From the NCBI GenBank assembly GCA_019113825.1, contig DXGR01000127.1, positions 30,170-94,169 on the forward strand: a stretch of 64,000 bases of DNA, given 5' to 3'. This document shows, piece after piece, positions 34,537-43,234 of this stretch; the stretch's first letter is position 1; each line of letters starts with the position of its first letter. The stretch comes from Candidatus Stackebrandtia excrementipullorum. Its GTDB lineage: Bacteria; Actinomycetota; Actinomycetes; Mycobacteriales; Micromonosporaceae. The translations under genes were made by a program, and so were the position numbers. The notes below the pieces were generated by a model. That model had not been told where the DNA came from. It saw nothing but the letters and a program-made list of their open reading frames with translations, and did no database searches.

Positions 34537-35349
34537 ATGGCATGCCCTGTGATTCCACCCGCATTGTCGGGCTTCATCGATGACGCTGCGGTGTTTCCGC
34601 CCGGTAACGCCGCAGTCGTCGACGCCGTCGAGAACCATCACCGTTACCGAGAAGCCTGGTACGCCGATCTGGTAGGCCCCTTGTTGCTGCCGGTTACCAG
34701 GTTGTCGAGTGTCCCGGTTCAGACAGAGCCCTTGCGGTTCGGTCTGATCGCCGACTCCGGCGCCCGGGGGGCCGTCGCAGCCATGGCGACGCTGCCGGAG
34801 TTTCTCGTCCCGGCCCAGGTCGAGGCCCGGCTCACCGACGACGACGATCTGACGGCTCTCCGGGAGCTGAGGCAATCCCACGACGTCGCGGTATTCGCTG
34901 AAATACCGGTGACCGCCGACTTCGACGTCGAACTGCCACTGTTGAAGCACAGCGACATCGTCCCGAAGTTCCGCACCGGTGGTTTGACCGCCGATGCGTT
35001 CCCCACGGCTCGCCGGTTGGCCACTGCGATCGTTGCGTGCGCACGGCAGGACATGTCGTTCAAGCTGACCGCCGGTCTACACCGTCTCACTCGGCACACC
35101 GATCCGTCTACAGGCTTCGATCACCACGGATTCGGCAACGTTCTGTTGGCTGCGGAAGCAGCCCAACGATCGGAAAGTGTTGAGTCCGTGACAGAATGCT
35201 TGGAAATTCGCGACTCCGCGGCCATCGCCGACCACATGCGTGGCATGCTCGCGGGCCGGCGGCCGTTGTGGGCGGGCTTCGGCTCGTGCAGCATCGACGA
35301 GCCGCTTGACGACCTTATAGGTCTATCCCTGGTGAACAAGGAGAGTTAA
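34537..35349 (+). CDS. Conserved protein of unknown function in the homogentisate locus
   Basis: A 270-residue cytoplasmic protein starting MACPVIPPALSGFIDDAAVFPPGNA. The C-terminal half has a barrel-like pattern: SDIVPKFRTGGLTADAFPT, then FKLTAGLHRL, HGFGNVLLAAEAA and a terminal LWAGFGSCSIDEPLDDL. I recall similar genes next to fahA in other actinobacteria but know no function. It lies 4 bases before fahA, so they are cotranscribed. A TATTCT box (34524-34529) is seven bases from the ATG, indicating a leaderless mRNA. The locus lacks an evident maleylacetoacetate isomerase; this protein is a candidate for a step in the pathway, but nothing in its sequence proves it. Confidence 0.8.
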   Translation: MACPVIPPALSGFIDDAAVFPPGNAAVVDAVENHHRYREAWYADLVGPLLLPVTRLSSVPVQTEPLRFGLIADSGARGAVAAMATLPEFLVPAQVEARLTDDDDLTALRELRQSHDVAVFAEIPVTADFDVELPLLKHSDIVPKFRTGGLTADAFPTARRLATAIVACARQDMSFKLTAGLHRLTRHTDPSTGFDHHGFGNVLLAAEAAQRSESVESVTECLEIRDSAAIADHMRGMLAGRRPLWAGFGSCSIDEPLDDLIGLSLVNKES

Positions 35350-35353
35350 CGAA

Positions 35354-36571
35354 GTGAGCTGGGTCGACGGCGCTGCCGACAGCCTCTACAGTATCCATCA
35401 TCTTCCGTACGGAGTCTTCTCTACCGCCGAGGACGCCTCCCCCCGCATAGGTGTCCGCATCGGCGATTTCGTGCTGGACGTGCGGCTCCTGGTCGCCGGC
35501 GGAACATGCCCCGGGTGCCAGACCTGCTCGGCGTTGAGCGCCGGGAACCTCAATCCGCTGTTGGCGGCAGGCGGGGAAGTGTGGGCCAAGGTCCGATCGC
35601 GTCTACAGGATGCGCTCACCAATACCGACCTTAAGTCGTCGGTGGAACAGTTCTTGACGCCGGTTTCCGACGTCTCCATGCACCTCCCGTTTGCCCCCGG
35701 CGACTATGTCGACTTCTATTCGTCCGAGCATCATGCCGTCAACGTCGGTAAGATATTCCGGCCCGACGGCGACCCGCTCATGCCCAACTGGAAACATCTC
35801 CCGGTCGGATACCACGGCCGGTCGGGAACCATCATCCCGTCGGGTACCGACATCATTCGGCCCTGCGGACAACGGCGCGGCCCCGAAGGGGACATCGTTT
35901 TCGGTCCCAGTACGCGGCTCGACATCGAAGCCGAAGTCGGTTTCGTGGTCGGTGCACCGTCGCGACAGGGTGCGTCGGTGTCGCCGGACGCGTTCACCGA
36001 ACACGTCTTCGGTGTCGTTCTCGTCAACGACTGGTCCGCGCGTGACATCCAGGCCTGGGAGTACCAGCCGCTCGGCCCGTTCCTGGGTAAATCGTTCGCG
36101 ACGTCCATCGGCACCTGGGTCACCCCGCTCGAAGCGCTGGCCGCTTCCAGGGTGGCTGCTCCGGTCCAGGACCCGGCGGTTCTTTCCTATTTGAAGGAAT
36201 CGGACCGTTACGCCTACGACTTGAGCCTCTCCGTTCGCTGGAACGGTACCGAGGTGTCCCGCCCACCGTTCGCCAACATGTACTGGTCACCCGCTCAACA
36301 GCTGGCGCACATGACCGTTAACGGTGCGAGTGTGCGACCGGGAGACCTTTTCGCCTCGGGAACCGTCTCGGGCCCCGAAACAAACCAGTACGGCAGTTTC
36401 CTCGAGCTCACGTGGGGCGGAAGTGAACCCGTCACCTTGGACGACGGTGCGATCCGCACCTTCCTGGTCGACGGTGACACCGTGACGATCAGCGCCACGG
36501 CACCGGGTCCTCGTGGTGTGACCATCGGCCTCGGTGAGGTCACCGGCCGTATCCAACCGGCCGTCGGCTGA
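35354..36571 (+). CDS. fahA: Fumarylacetoacetase
   Basis: A 405-residue FAH that hydrolyses fumarylacetoacetate to fumarate and acetoacetate, the last step of homogentisate degradation. The N-terminal domain has the family's SIHHLPYGVFS start. The catalytic core shows DYVDFYSSEHHA, the metal-binding E in DIEAEVGFVVG, the VNDWSARDIQAWEY motif and the GTWVTP loop, all conserved. The GTG at 35354 has GGAGAG eight bases upstream within the end of the preceding gene. A long inverted repeat follows the stop. Confidence 0.96.
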   Translation: MSWVDGAADSLYSIHHLPYGVFSTAEDASPRIGVRIGDFVLDVRLLVAGGTCPGCQTCSALSAGNLNPLLAAGGEVWAKVRSRLQDALTNTDLKSSVEQFLTPVSDVSMHLPFAPGDYVDFYSSEHHAVNVGKIFRPDGDPLMPNWKHLPVGYHGRSGTIIPSGTDIIRPCGQRRGPEGDIVFGPSTRLDIEAEVGFVVGAPSRQGASVSPDAFTEHVFGVVLVNDWSARDIQAWEYQPLGPFLGKSFATSIGTWVTPLEALAASRVAAPVQDPAVLSYLKESDRYAYDLSLSVRWNGTEVSRPPFANMYWSPAQQLAHMTVNGASVRPGDLFASGTVSGPETNQYGSFLELTWGGSEPVTLDDGAIRTFLVDGDTVTISATAPGPRGVTIGLGEVTGRIQPAVG

Positions 36572-36572
36572 C

Positions 36573-36628
36573 GCGTGGAGTGAGTGGCGCAGCCGCTTGA
36601 TGACGCGACTGTGCCACTCACTCCACGC
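36573..36628. terminator. Long inverted repeat after fahA
   Basis: Sixteen perfectly paired bases (36573-36588 with 36613-36628), extendable by about four more including one wobble pair, starting one base after the fahA stop codon. There is no T-run. It most likely terminates fahA transcription, though its length is unusual. Confidence 0.65.
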
Positions 36629-36855
36629 CGTCGTCGTACCGCCCGGTCGGCTTCGGTGTCTACGCTCGACAAGTTTGGCCCGCCCCCGGGCAGCTTTACG
36701 ATGATCACGTCGATGCGGTGAAATCACGGGAACCGGGGTTCGGAGTTCCATCGACGATCCCCTGGACGACACGGTGTTGGACGAACCGGATCCGCCGGGC
36801 ACGACGCTTCCCTGCCTTGTTCGGCTCGTCATTCGTGCGGGGGACGGCCCGGCCG

Positions 36856-38679
36856 TCAGTCCAACGGCCCCGGCTCCTCAGCCTCGACCGTCACAGTGGA
36901 CCCACCCTTGACGACCTGGTCGGCGGCCGGATCCTGAGATGTGATGACCCAGTCGGGCTCCGCCCCCGCGGGCAGAGAAAGCTGTAGGTCCGTCCCGATC
37001 TCAGCTTCGGCATCGGCAATCGTCATACCGGTCAGCGACGGCACCTCGACACCGACCACCTTGAGGCTCACCGGTCCGGCTTCCTGCTCACTGTATGGAG
37101 CGGGATTCTGTTCCAGAACGGTCCCGACCGGTTCCGTCCCGGTGACGTATTCGATCTGCCCGCATGAGAAACCTTCACTCGCCAACGTGTCGCAAGCCGC
37201 GTCCTCGTTCATGCCGACCACCTCCGGTACCGAGGTCAGGTTGCCCTGCGACCACTCGATGGTGATCATCGTGCCCGGGTCGACCATGTCGCCCGCCGCC
37301 GGATCCTGCGACACAAATCCAGGTTCCACACCGTCGACGTCTTCGATCTTCACCCTCAAGTCTGCGTCGTAGAACAAGGTGAACACTTCATTCTCGGTTG
37401 AGGCCTGCGACGCGTCCGGAACCTCGATCTGGCCGCGTCCGCCCCCGACCTCCAGATTGACTTCCGAACCTCGAGTGACCTCGGTGAGCCCTTCGGGATC
37501 CTGTGAGACCACCAAACCCTTCTGCTCGTCCTCAGAGTCCACAACGGTCACTTTGGGAACCAGACCGGCCTCGGTGATCTGCTCAACGGCGGCCGCCTCC
37601 TCCTGGCCCACGACCTGAGGAACCTCGATACGGCTCCCCTCCAACAGGTACCAGGTGCCGTAACCGAGTGCCCCCACCAACAACATCGCCACGACCGTCC
37701 ACAGGGCGATAACACCTTTACTGCGTTTCCCGGGTTCCTCGACCGCTGCCGGAACCGCACGGGTCTCATCGCCGGCGGCACCGGCACCCATCAGTTGGGT
37801 TCGCTCGTCGTCACTCATCAAGGGCGTTGCCATCACGGGGCGTCCCGCGATGGCCCGTTCCAGGTCGTCTCGCATCTCGCCGGCGCTCTGATAACGGTTG
37901 GCCGGGTTCTTCGCCAAAGCCTTCAAAACAATGGCGTCGACCGAGGGCGGGACATCCGGGTTAACCGTGCTGGGAGCTTTGGGAGCCTCCCGGACATGCT
38001 GGTAAGCGACGCTGACGGGATTGTCACCGGTGAACGGCGGGTCACCGCACAACAGTTCGTACAGCAGACAACCGGTGGCGTAAACGTCCGAGCGTCGGTC
38101 GACCGTTTCACCGCGAGCCTGTTCCGGTGACAGGTACTGTGCGGTACCGATGACGGCGGAGGTCTGAGTCATGGTCGCCTGGCCGGCGGCCATCGCCCTC
38201 GCGATGCCGAAGTCCATGACCTTGATCTGGCCGTTGGTGGCCAGCATGACGTTTCCGGGTTTCACATCCCGGTGAATGATCTGGTGACGGTGGCTGAAGT
38301 CGAGTGCGGCGCAAACGTCGGAAACCATCTCGCAGGCCCGACGCGGCGCGAGCCGGCCCTCGGCCACAAGGACCTCTTTGAGGGTGCGCCCCTCGACGTA
38401 CTCCATGACGATGTAGGGAACGGCACCGTTTCCGGTGTCCTCCCCGGTGTCGTATACCGCAACGATGGAGGGGTGGTTCAACGAGGCCGCATTTTGCGCT
38501 TCGCGACGGAATCTGGTGAGGAACGTCTCGTCCCGTGCCAAGTCGTTGCGTAGCATTTTGATGGCGACGTCACGCCCGAGGCGCAGGTCGCGACCACGGT
38601 GTACCTCTGCCATTCCTCCGTAACCGAGGACGCCACCGATCTCGTACCGGCCGCCGAGCATTCTGGGCTGCGCCGTCAT
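36856..38679 (-). CDS. pknB: Ser/Thr protein kinase PknB with PASTA repeats
   Basis: A 607-residue membrane kinase. The cytoplasmic kinase domain (about 8-280) has LGYGGMAEVHRG, the Lys in DVAIKML, IIHRDVKPGNVML and DFGIARAM. A linker rich in Thr follows, then one membrane helix (about 325-347) and four extracellular PASTA domains with IEVPQVVGQEEAAAV, IEVPDASQAS, TSVPEVVGMNEDAA and VEVPSLTGMTIADA starts. PASTA domains sense muropeptides or lipid II, so the kinase links cell-wall state to growth and division. The start is ATG at 38679 (AAAGGA nine bases upstream); a GTG at 38685 is too close to that site. It is the last gene of the operon. Confidence 0.96.
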   Translation of the reverse strand: MTAQPRMLGGRYEIGGVLGYGGMAEVHRGRDLRLGRDVAIKMLRNDLARDETFLTRFRREAQNAASLNHPSIVAVYDTGEDTGNGAVPYIVMEYVEGRTLKEVLVAEGRLAPRRACEMVSDVCAALDFSHRHQIIHRDVKPGNVMLATNGQIKVMDFGIARAMAAGQATMTQTSAVIGTAQYLSPEQARGETVDRRSDVYATGCLLYELLCGDPPFTGDNPVSVAYQHVREAPKAPSTVNPDVPPSVDAIVLKALAKNPANRYQSAGEMRDDLERAIAGRPVMATPLMSDDERTQLMGAGAAGDETRAVPAAVEEPGKRSKGVIALWTVVAMLLVGALGYGTWYLLEGSRIEVPQVVGQEEAAAVEQITEAGLVPKVTVVDSEDEQKGLVVSQDPEGLTEVTRGSEVNLEVGGGRGQIEVPDASQASTENEVFTLFYDADLRVKIEDVDGVEPGFVSQDPAAGDMVDPGTMITIEWSQGNLTSVPEVVGMNEDAACDTLASEGFSCGQIEYVTGTEPVGTVLEQNPAPYSEQEAGPVSLKVVGVEVPSLTGMTIADAEAEIGTDLQLSLPAGAEPDWVITSQDPAADQVVKGGSTVTVEAEEPGPLD

Positions 38680-38707
38680 CGTCACGTATCCTTTGTGTCA
38701 GGTTGTT

Positions 38708-40105
38708 CTACTCGGGAATGCACAGGCCTATGCAGTCTGTACGGTCGTCGCTTGGTGAAGTATCCGGGTCATCGTCGGTATCCACTCGTGTGTTACTCGC
38801 ATGAACCGTGATCGGGGTTTCGTAGCCGGTCGGCTCAGCCGGTGTGATGTTACTCACGAATTTCCCGCGGCCCTCGATCGTGACATTGACGTAACCGGCT
38901 TTTTCAAGTTGCTGTTGCACGATCAACGGGTCCATGTTGATGTATTGCGCCACATCGATCGCAAACTCGTCCTGTTCCGTGTCTTCGGCGGTGCTTTCGG
39001 ATGTCCCTTCGCCGTTAACCTTCGCGTCTGCGCCGTCACCACCCCACACGGCCCAGGCTCCAGCAGCCAAGACCACCACCAAAAGTACCGCGCCCGCAAC
39101 GATCATCATCATCTTGTTGCGCTTCTGCACGGGGACGGGAGTGGACGGATCGAATGCCATCCCCACGGCGGTTTTGTCGTCCATGCCTCGCCCAGGAGGT
39201 GAAGCAGCCGCCCCCATGGCGACACCACCCGGCGTGTAACCGCCACCGCCGACCGTAGCCGGTGGAACACCGACCTGGCCACCGGCCGCTGCGCGAGCGG
39301 CATCGGCCATGACCTGCCCCGTGGCGAATCGTACCGCCAAGTCCTTCGCAAGCGCCTGCTCGACGAAGCGCCGTGCGGGCTCGGGAACGTCGTTGGGAAG
39401 TGGCGGCGGCGTGCTGTTGACGTGACGCATCGCCAGTTCAACCGGGTTGTCGCTGTCATACGGACGTTGACCGGCCAAACACTGGTAGGTCACGATCCCC
39501 AGCGAATAAACGTCGGACTGCCCGGTCACCTGATGCCCCGAAGCCTGTTCGGGTGAAACGTAAGCAGCCGTCCCCAAAACGGAACCGGCCTGCGTCAGAC
39601 CGCCGGTCAGGCCCGACCGGGCGATACCGAAGTCGGTGAGCATCACGCGATCGCCTTTGGCGATCAACAGATTGCCGGGTTTCACGTCACGATGGATGAT
39701 CCCGTGCTCGTGAGCCGCGTTCAGCGCCTCGGCTGCCTGAGCCATCAGAGGTAGCGTCTCGTCGGCGGTGAGTCGGCCTCTCTGCTGCAACCGAGCGGTG
39801 AGAGCCTCCCCCTCGATGAACTCCATGATCAAGTAGGCGACCTGGCCGCCGCCCGGCATGGGGTTCTCGCCGTAGTCGTAAACCCGCACGATGTTCGGGT
39901 GAGACAACGTCGCAACGACGCGAGCCTCGGCCCTGAACCGCTCAACAAATCCGGGCTCGTTCAACAGTGACGGCAACAGAACCTTCGCCGCGACCACACG
40001 GCCCAGCACCTCGTCGGTGGCACGCCAAACGTCGCCCATGCCACCGGTCGCGATGCGCTCGTCGAGCCGGTATCGCCCGCCGAGCTTAATGCCCGGACTC
40101 ATCAT
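38708..40105 (-). CDS. pknA: Ser/Thr protein kinase PknA
   Basis: A 465-residue kinase. The catalytic domain starts GGRYRLDERIATGGMGDVWRA, has AAKVLL, IIHRDVKPGNLLI and DFGIARSGL, and the activation loop VLGTAAYVSPEQASG. A Gly/Pro-rich linker leads to one membrane helix (about 332-354). The short extracellular end contains IDVAQYINMDPLIVQQQLEKAGY, which looks like a single PASTA-like domain; the mycobacterial PknA lacks such a domain. It ends in an acidic tail with two Cys. It is 22 bases upstream of pknB in the cell-shape operon. Known partners in relatives are Wag31, FhaB and CwlM-type proteins. Confidence 0.95.
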   Translation of the reverse strand: MMSPGIKLGGRYRLDERIATGGMGDVWRATDEVLGRVVAAKVLLPSLLNEPGFVERFRAEARVVATLSHPNIVRVYDYGENPMPGGGQVAYLIMEFIEGEALTARLQQRGRLTADETLPLMAQAAEALNAAHEHGIIHRDVKPGNLLIAKGDRVMLTDFGIARSGLTGGLTQAGSVLGTAAYVSPEQASGHQVTGQSDVYSLGIVTYQCLAGQRPYDSDNPVELAMRHVNSTPPPLPNDVPEPARRFVEQALAKDLAVRFATGQVMADAARAAAGGQVGVPPATVGGGGYTPGGVAMGAAASPPGRGMDDKTAVGMAFDPSTPVPVQKRNKMMMIVAGAVLLVVVLAAGAWAVWGGDGADAKVNGEGTSESTAEDTEQDEFAIDVAQYINMDPLIVQQQLEKAGYVNVTIEGRGKFVSNITPAEPTGYETPITVHASNTRVDTDDDPDTSPSDDRTDCIGLCIPE

Positions 40106-40175
40106 GCTGATCTGTCCTTACGCTGAAAAGGGAGCCGTCGAATTCGACTCCCATGGTGCCTGCCGGTTGCCACTG

Positions 40176-41651
40176 TCATCGCAGCACCATCCTCATGAGG
40201 TCGCCTGCAATCTGGGTCGCCTGTCCGGATCCACCGGGCCCGGCGCTGGAAAGGAAGACCGACACCGCAACCGCGGGCTCACCGTCGGAGTTGAAACCGT
40301 ACCCGGTGAACCATCCGTGCTCCGGCAGGTCGTTGCCGTGCTCGTCCGTCCCTCGTTGAGCCGTACCCGTCTTGCCGCCTACGGAGAACCCGTCGACACG
40401 CGCGTTTCCACCGGTTCCGCTGCTGCTCTCGACGACGCTTTCCATCATCTGGCGCAGGTCTGCGGCCACGTCACCGCTCATGACGTCACCGAACTTGTCT
40501 TCGGATCCGAGCAGAAGAGTGGTCTGATCGGGTGCTTGGATTTTCTCGACCAGCTGCGGCGACATGAGCGCGCCCCCGTTGGCGACCGCCGCTGAAATCA
40601 TCGCGTCCTGCATCACGGTCAAACGGACGTCGTGCTGCCCGATGCAAGCCTGCGCAAGAAAAGCGGGGTCGGACAGGTCACCGTAGCTGCTGGCCGCAAT
40701 GCCCAACGGTGATGTGAAACGGTTGCCGAAACCGAATGCCTCGGCCATCTCGGCCACGGCATCGGCGCCCAGATCCTCCACGCACAACCGTGCGAACGAC
40801 GTGTTGCAGGAGCGTGTGAGAGCCTCCTTCAACGAAAGCTCTCGTTCCGGGCACTGGTCGTTGCTGTTGGTGATCGTGGTGCCCGCGTTGGGGGCACGAT
40901 ATTCGTTACCCGACGGGATCTTTGTGTCGGGTGTCATCCCGGCGGCCAATGCCGCCGCGGCCACAACGACCTTCATCGTCGAACCCGGGGGATACAGCTC
41001 GCCCGTGCTCCGATCCAACATCGGGTTACCGGCGTCTTCGGCGTTGTAGGCGCTCCATGCCTCCTGCGAGGTGTTCGCATTGTGGCTTGCCAGCGGGTTC
41101 GGGTCGTATGACGGTGTCGACACCTGCGCGAGGATCTGACCGCTCTTCGGATCCAAGACCACGGCCGCACCCACTTGATCGTTGCCAAGTGCGTTGATGG
41201 CGTCCCATGCCGCAAGCTGAAGGTCCGGGTCAATGGTCAGGAGGACGTTACCGCCACCGACTTGTGTACCGGTAAACATCTCCGTCAGCCGGTCGACGAA
41301 CAGCCGCGGGTCCTCACCGGAAAGGATGCGGTTGTATATGTGCTCGATGCCGCCGTCGCCATAGATGAGCGACTGGTACCCGGTCAGATGGGCGAACGGA
41401 TCGTTCAACGGGTACTGGCGCTGGTACTTGTACTGGTCGTTCTCCTCGGAGGGAACACTGTCGGCCAAGGTCTTGCCCCCGGCGAGGATGGAACCACGCT
41501 GCCTGGAGTACTCCGCGATCGTCACTCGATCGTTGTAGGCGTTGTTGTAGTAGTAGTCGTGTTCGGCGAACTGGATCCAGTTCAGGTTCACGAACATCAA
41601 CGAAAACAGCGCAATCACGACGATGGTGACGCGGCGCAGCGGTGAATTCAC
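40176..41651 (-). CDS. pbpA: Class B penicillin-binding protein PbpA
   Basis: A 491-residue transpeptidase with a single N-terminal membrane helix (about 8-24). The penicillin-binding motifs are intact: Ser224-x-x-Lys in PPGSTMK, SCN at 281-283 and KTG at 427-429. The N-terminal dimerisation region is present (SRQRGSILAGG). It crosslinks peptidoglycan together with the SEDS polymerase RodA, whose gene overlaps it by four bases upstream. Class B PBPs of this operon are PknB substrates in mycobacteria. Cell-wall location. Confidence 0.96.
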   Translation of the reverse strand: MNSPLRRVTIVVIALFSLMFVNLNWIQFAEHDYYYNNAYNDRVTIAEYSRQRGSILAGGKTLADSVPSEENDQYKYQRQYPLNDPFAHLTGYQSLIYGDGGIEHIYNRILSGEDPRLFVDRLTEMFTGTQVGGGNVLLTIDPDLQLAAWDAINALGNDQVGAAVVLDPKSGQILAQVSTPSYDPNPLASHNANTSQEAWSAYNAEDAGNPMLDRSTGELYPPGSTMKVVVAAAALAAGMTPDTKIPSGNEYRAPNAGTTITNSNDQCPERELSLKEALTRSCNTSFARLCVEDLGADAVAEMAEAFGFGNRFTSPLGIAASSYGDLSDPAFLAQACIGQHDVRLTVMQDAMISAAVANGGALMSPQLVEKIQAPDQTTLLLGSEDKFGDVMSGDVAADLRQMMESVVESSSGTGGNARVDGFSVGGKTGTAQRGTDEHGNDLPEHGWFTGYGFNSDGEPAVAVSVFLSSAGPGGSGQATQIAGDLMRMVLR

Positions 41652-43222
41652 GGCTTCACCTCAGGGGTGGTGGATGGCGAGTGTGGGTATACGTCGCCGG
41701 GTTTCGGCGCGTTGGTCGTATCGGTGGTCGTCTCCGCGCCGGAGTTCTTGGCCATGCTCGGAACGGAAACGATCTGAGTGGGCGCATCGTCGACCGGTGC
41801 AGGCGGCGGAGCGATCTTGATGGGCCCCACAGGCGTTGCCTGGGGTCGACGGCCAGCGTCGGAGATCCGGATCAGCATCGCCAACAGGATCCAGTTGGCC
41901 AACAGGGACGAGCCACCCGCCGCCATGAAGGGAGCTGTCTGTCCGGTCAACGGAATGAGCTTGGTCACGCCCCCCAGAACCACGAACAACTGGAATCCGA
42001 CGCTGAACGCCAACCCGCCCGCGAGCAGTTTTCCGAAGGAATCGCGCACCATCAGACCGGCCCGCATACCGCGCACCACCAACAGCATGTAGGTGATCAA
42101 GATCGCCGACAACCCGAACAGTCCGAGTTCCTCGCCCAAACCGGACAGAATGAAGTCACTGTTGGCCGCGGGACGTGTGGCCTGTGGTTGACCGGCACCC
42201 GGCCCAGAGCCGAACAATCCGCCCGACCCGAGTCCTATCAGCGACTGCACGAGTTGGCGGCCGTCTCCGGTCGGGTCCGCGAACGGGTCGAGCCAGATCG
42301 CCACACGCAGCTGCAGGTGGCTGAAAAACGGGTAGATGAGAAGCACGCCGCCGCTGAACAGGCTCAGGCCGATGATGATCCAACTGATCCGTTCGGTGGC
42401 GATGTACAGCATCGCCACAAAGAGGCCGAAGAACAACAGCGACGTACCAAGGTCACGGATCCCGATCATGATCAGCATGCTGATCAACCAGACGACCAGG
42501 ACCGGTATCAGGTCCTTGGCGCGCGGAAACGGAATGCCAAGGAACTTCTTGCTGGCCAGTGACAACACCTCGCGTTTTCTCACGAGGTAATAGCCGAAGA
42601 ACACCAACAGCAGAAGCTTGGCGAACTCACTGGGCTGCACACTGACCGGACCGAGGCTGATCCACAGCTTCGATCCGTTGATCTCCTGCCCGATGACCGC
42701 CGGGGAGGCGGCCATCAAGATACCGGCCAGGCCGAGGATGAACGGATAGCGCGACAGATTCCGGTGATCGCGCACCAGCCAAAGGACCGCGACGAACACG
42801 ATCACCGCCGCCATGAGGTACAGCAGTTGGCGACCACCCGGATCGTCGAAAAGGCCGATGTTGAGACGGTCCGCCTGTGTCGGATAAACCTGTGACTCGA
42901 CGAAGACGCCGTCGACCTCCACCAGCTCGATCGCACTCATGTCGAGCCGTCGAATGAAGATCACGCCGATACCGGTCAGCAGAGCGGCACACGGCAACAG
43001 CACCGGGTCGGCGTAGGAGGCGAACACCCTCACCAAAACGTGCGCGATCAGTAGAAAGGCACCGATCACACCGACCAGGACAAACGCGGTTTGCGTCAGT
43101 TCGCCCAGCAATGCGATCTCGGTGGCCACCTGAAGCACGAAGAGCACCAGGACGACCAACAGCAACAACGCCAATTCAACGTTGCGACGTGTTGGTACTC
43201 GTGCGGCCTTTTTCGCAGTCAC
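41648..43222 (-). CDS. rodA: SEDS-family peptidoglycan polymerase RodA/FtsW
   Basis: A 524-residue membrane protein with about ten helices. The SEDS motifs are QPSEFAKLLLLVFF and PAANSDFILSGLGEELGLFG near the external catalytic loop, including the conserved Asp. The RodA/FtsW C-terminal pattern ends LIPLTGQTAPFMAAGGSS. It makes glycan strands with PbpA. The long cytoplasmic C-terminal tail is proline- and threonine-rich and could be phosphorylated by the neighbouring kinases. It overlaps pbpA by four bases. Confidence 0.95.
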   Translation of the reverse strand: MTAKKAARVPTRRNVELALLLLVVLVLFVLQVATEIALLGELTQTAFVLVGVIGAFLLIAHVLVRVFASYADPVLLPCAALLTGIGVIFIRRLDMSAIELVEVDGVFVESQVYPTQADRLNIGLFDDPGGRQLLYLMAAVIVFVAVLWLVRDHRNLSRYPFILGLAGILMAASPAVIGQEINGSKLWISLGPVSVQPSEFAKLLLLVFFGYYLVRKREVLSLASKKFLGIPFPRAKDLIPVLVVWLISMLIMIGIRDLGTSLLFFGLFVAMLYIATERISWIIIGLSLFSGGVLLIYPFFSHLQLRVAIWLDPFADPTGDGRQLVQSLIGLGSGGLFGSGPGAGQPQATRPAANSDFILSGLGEELGLFGLSAILITYMLLVVRGMRAGLMVRDSFGKLLAGGLAFSVGFQLFVVLGGVTKLIPLTGQTAPFMAAGGSSLLANWILLAMLIRISDAGRRPQATPVGPIKIAPPPAPVDDAPTQIVSVPSMAKNSGAETTTDTTNAPKPGDVYPHSPSTTPEVKP

Positions 43223-43234
43223 CCACCCTCCCGA

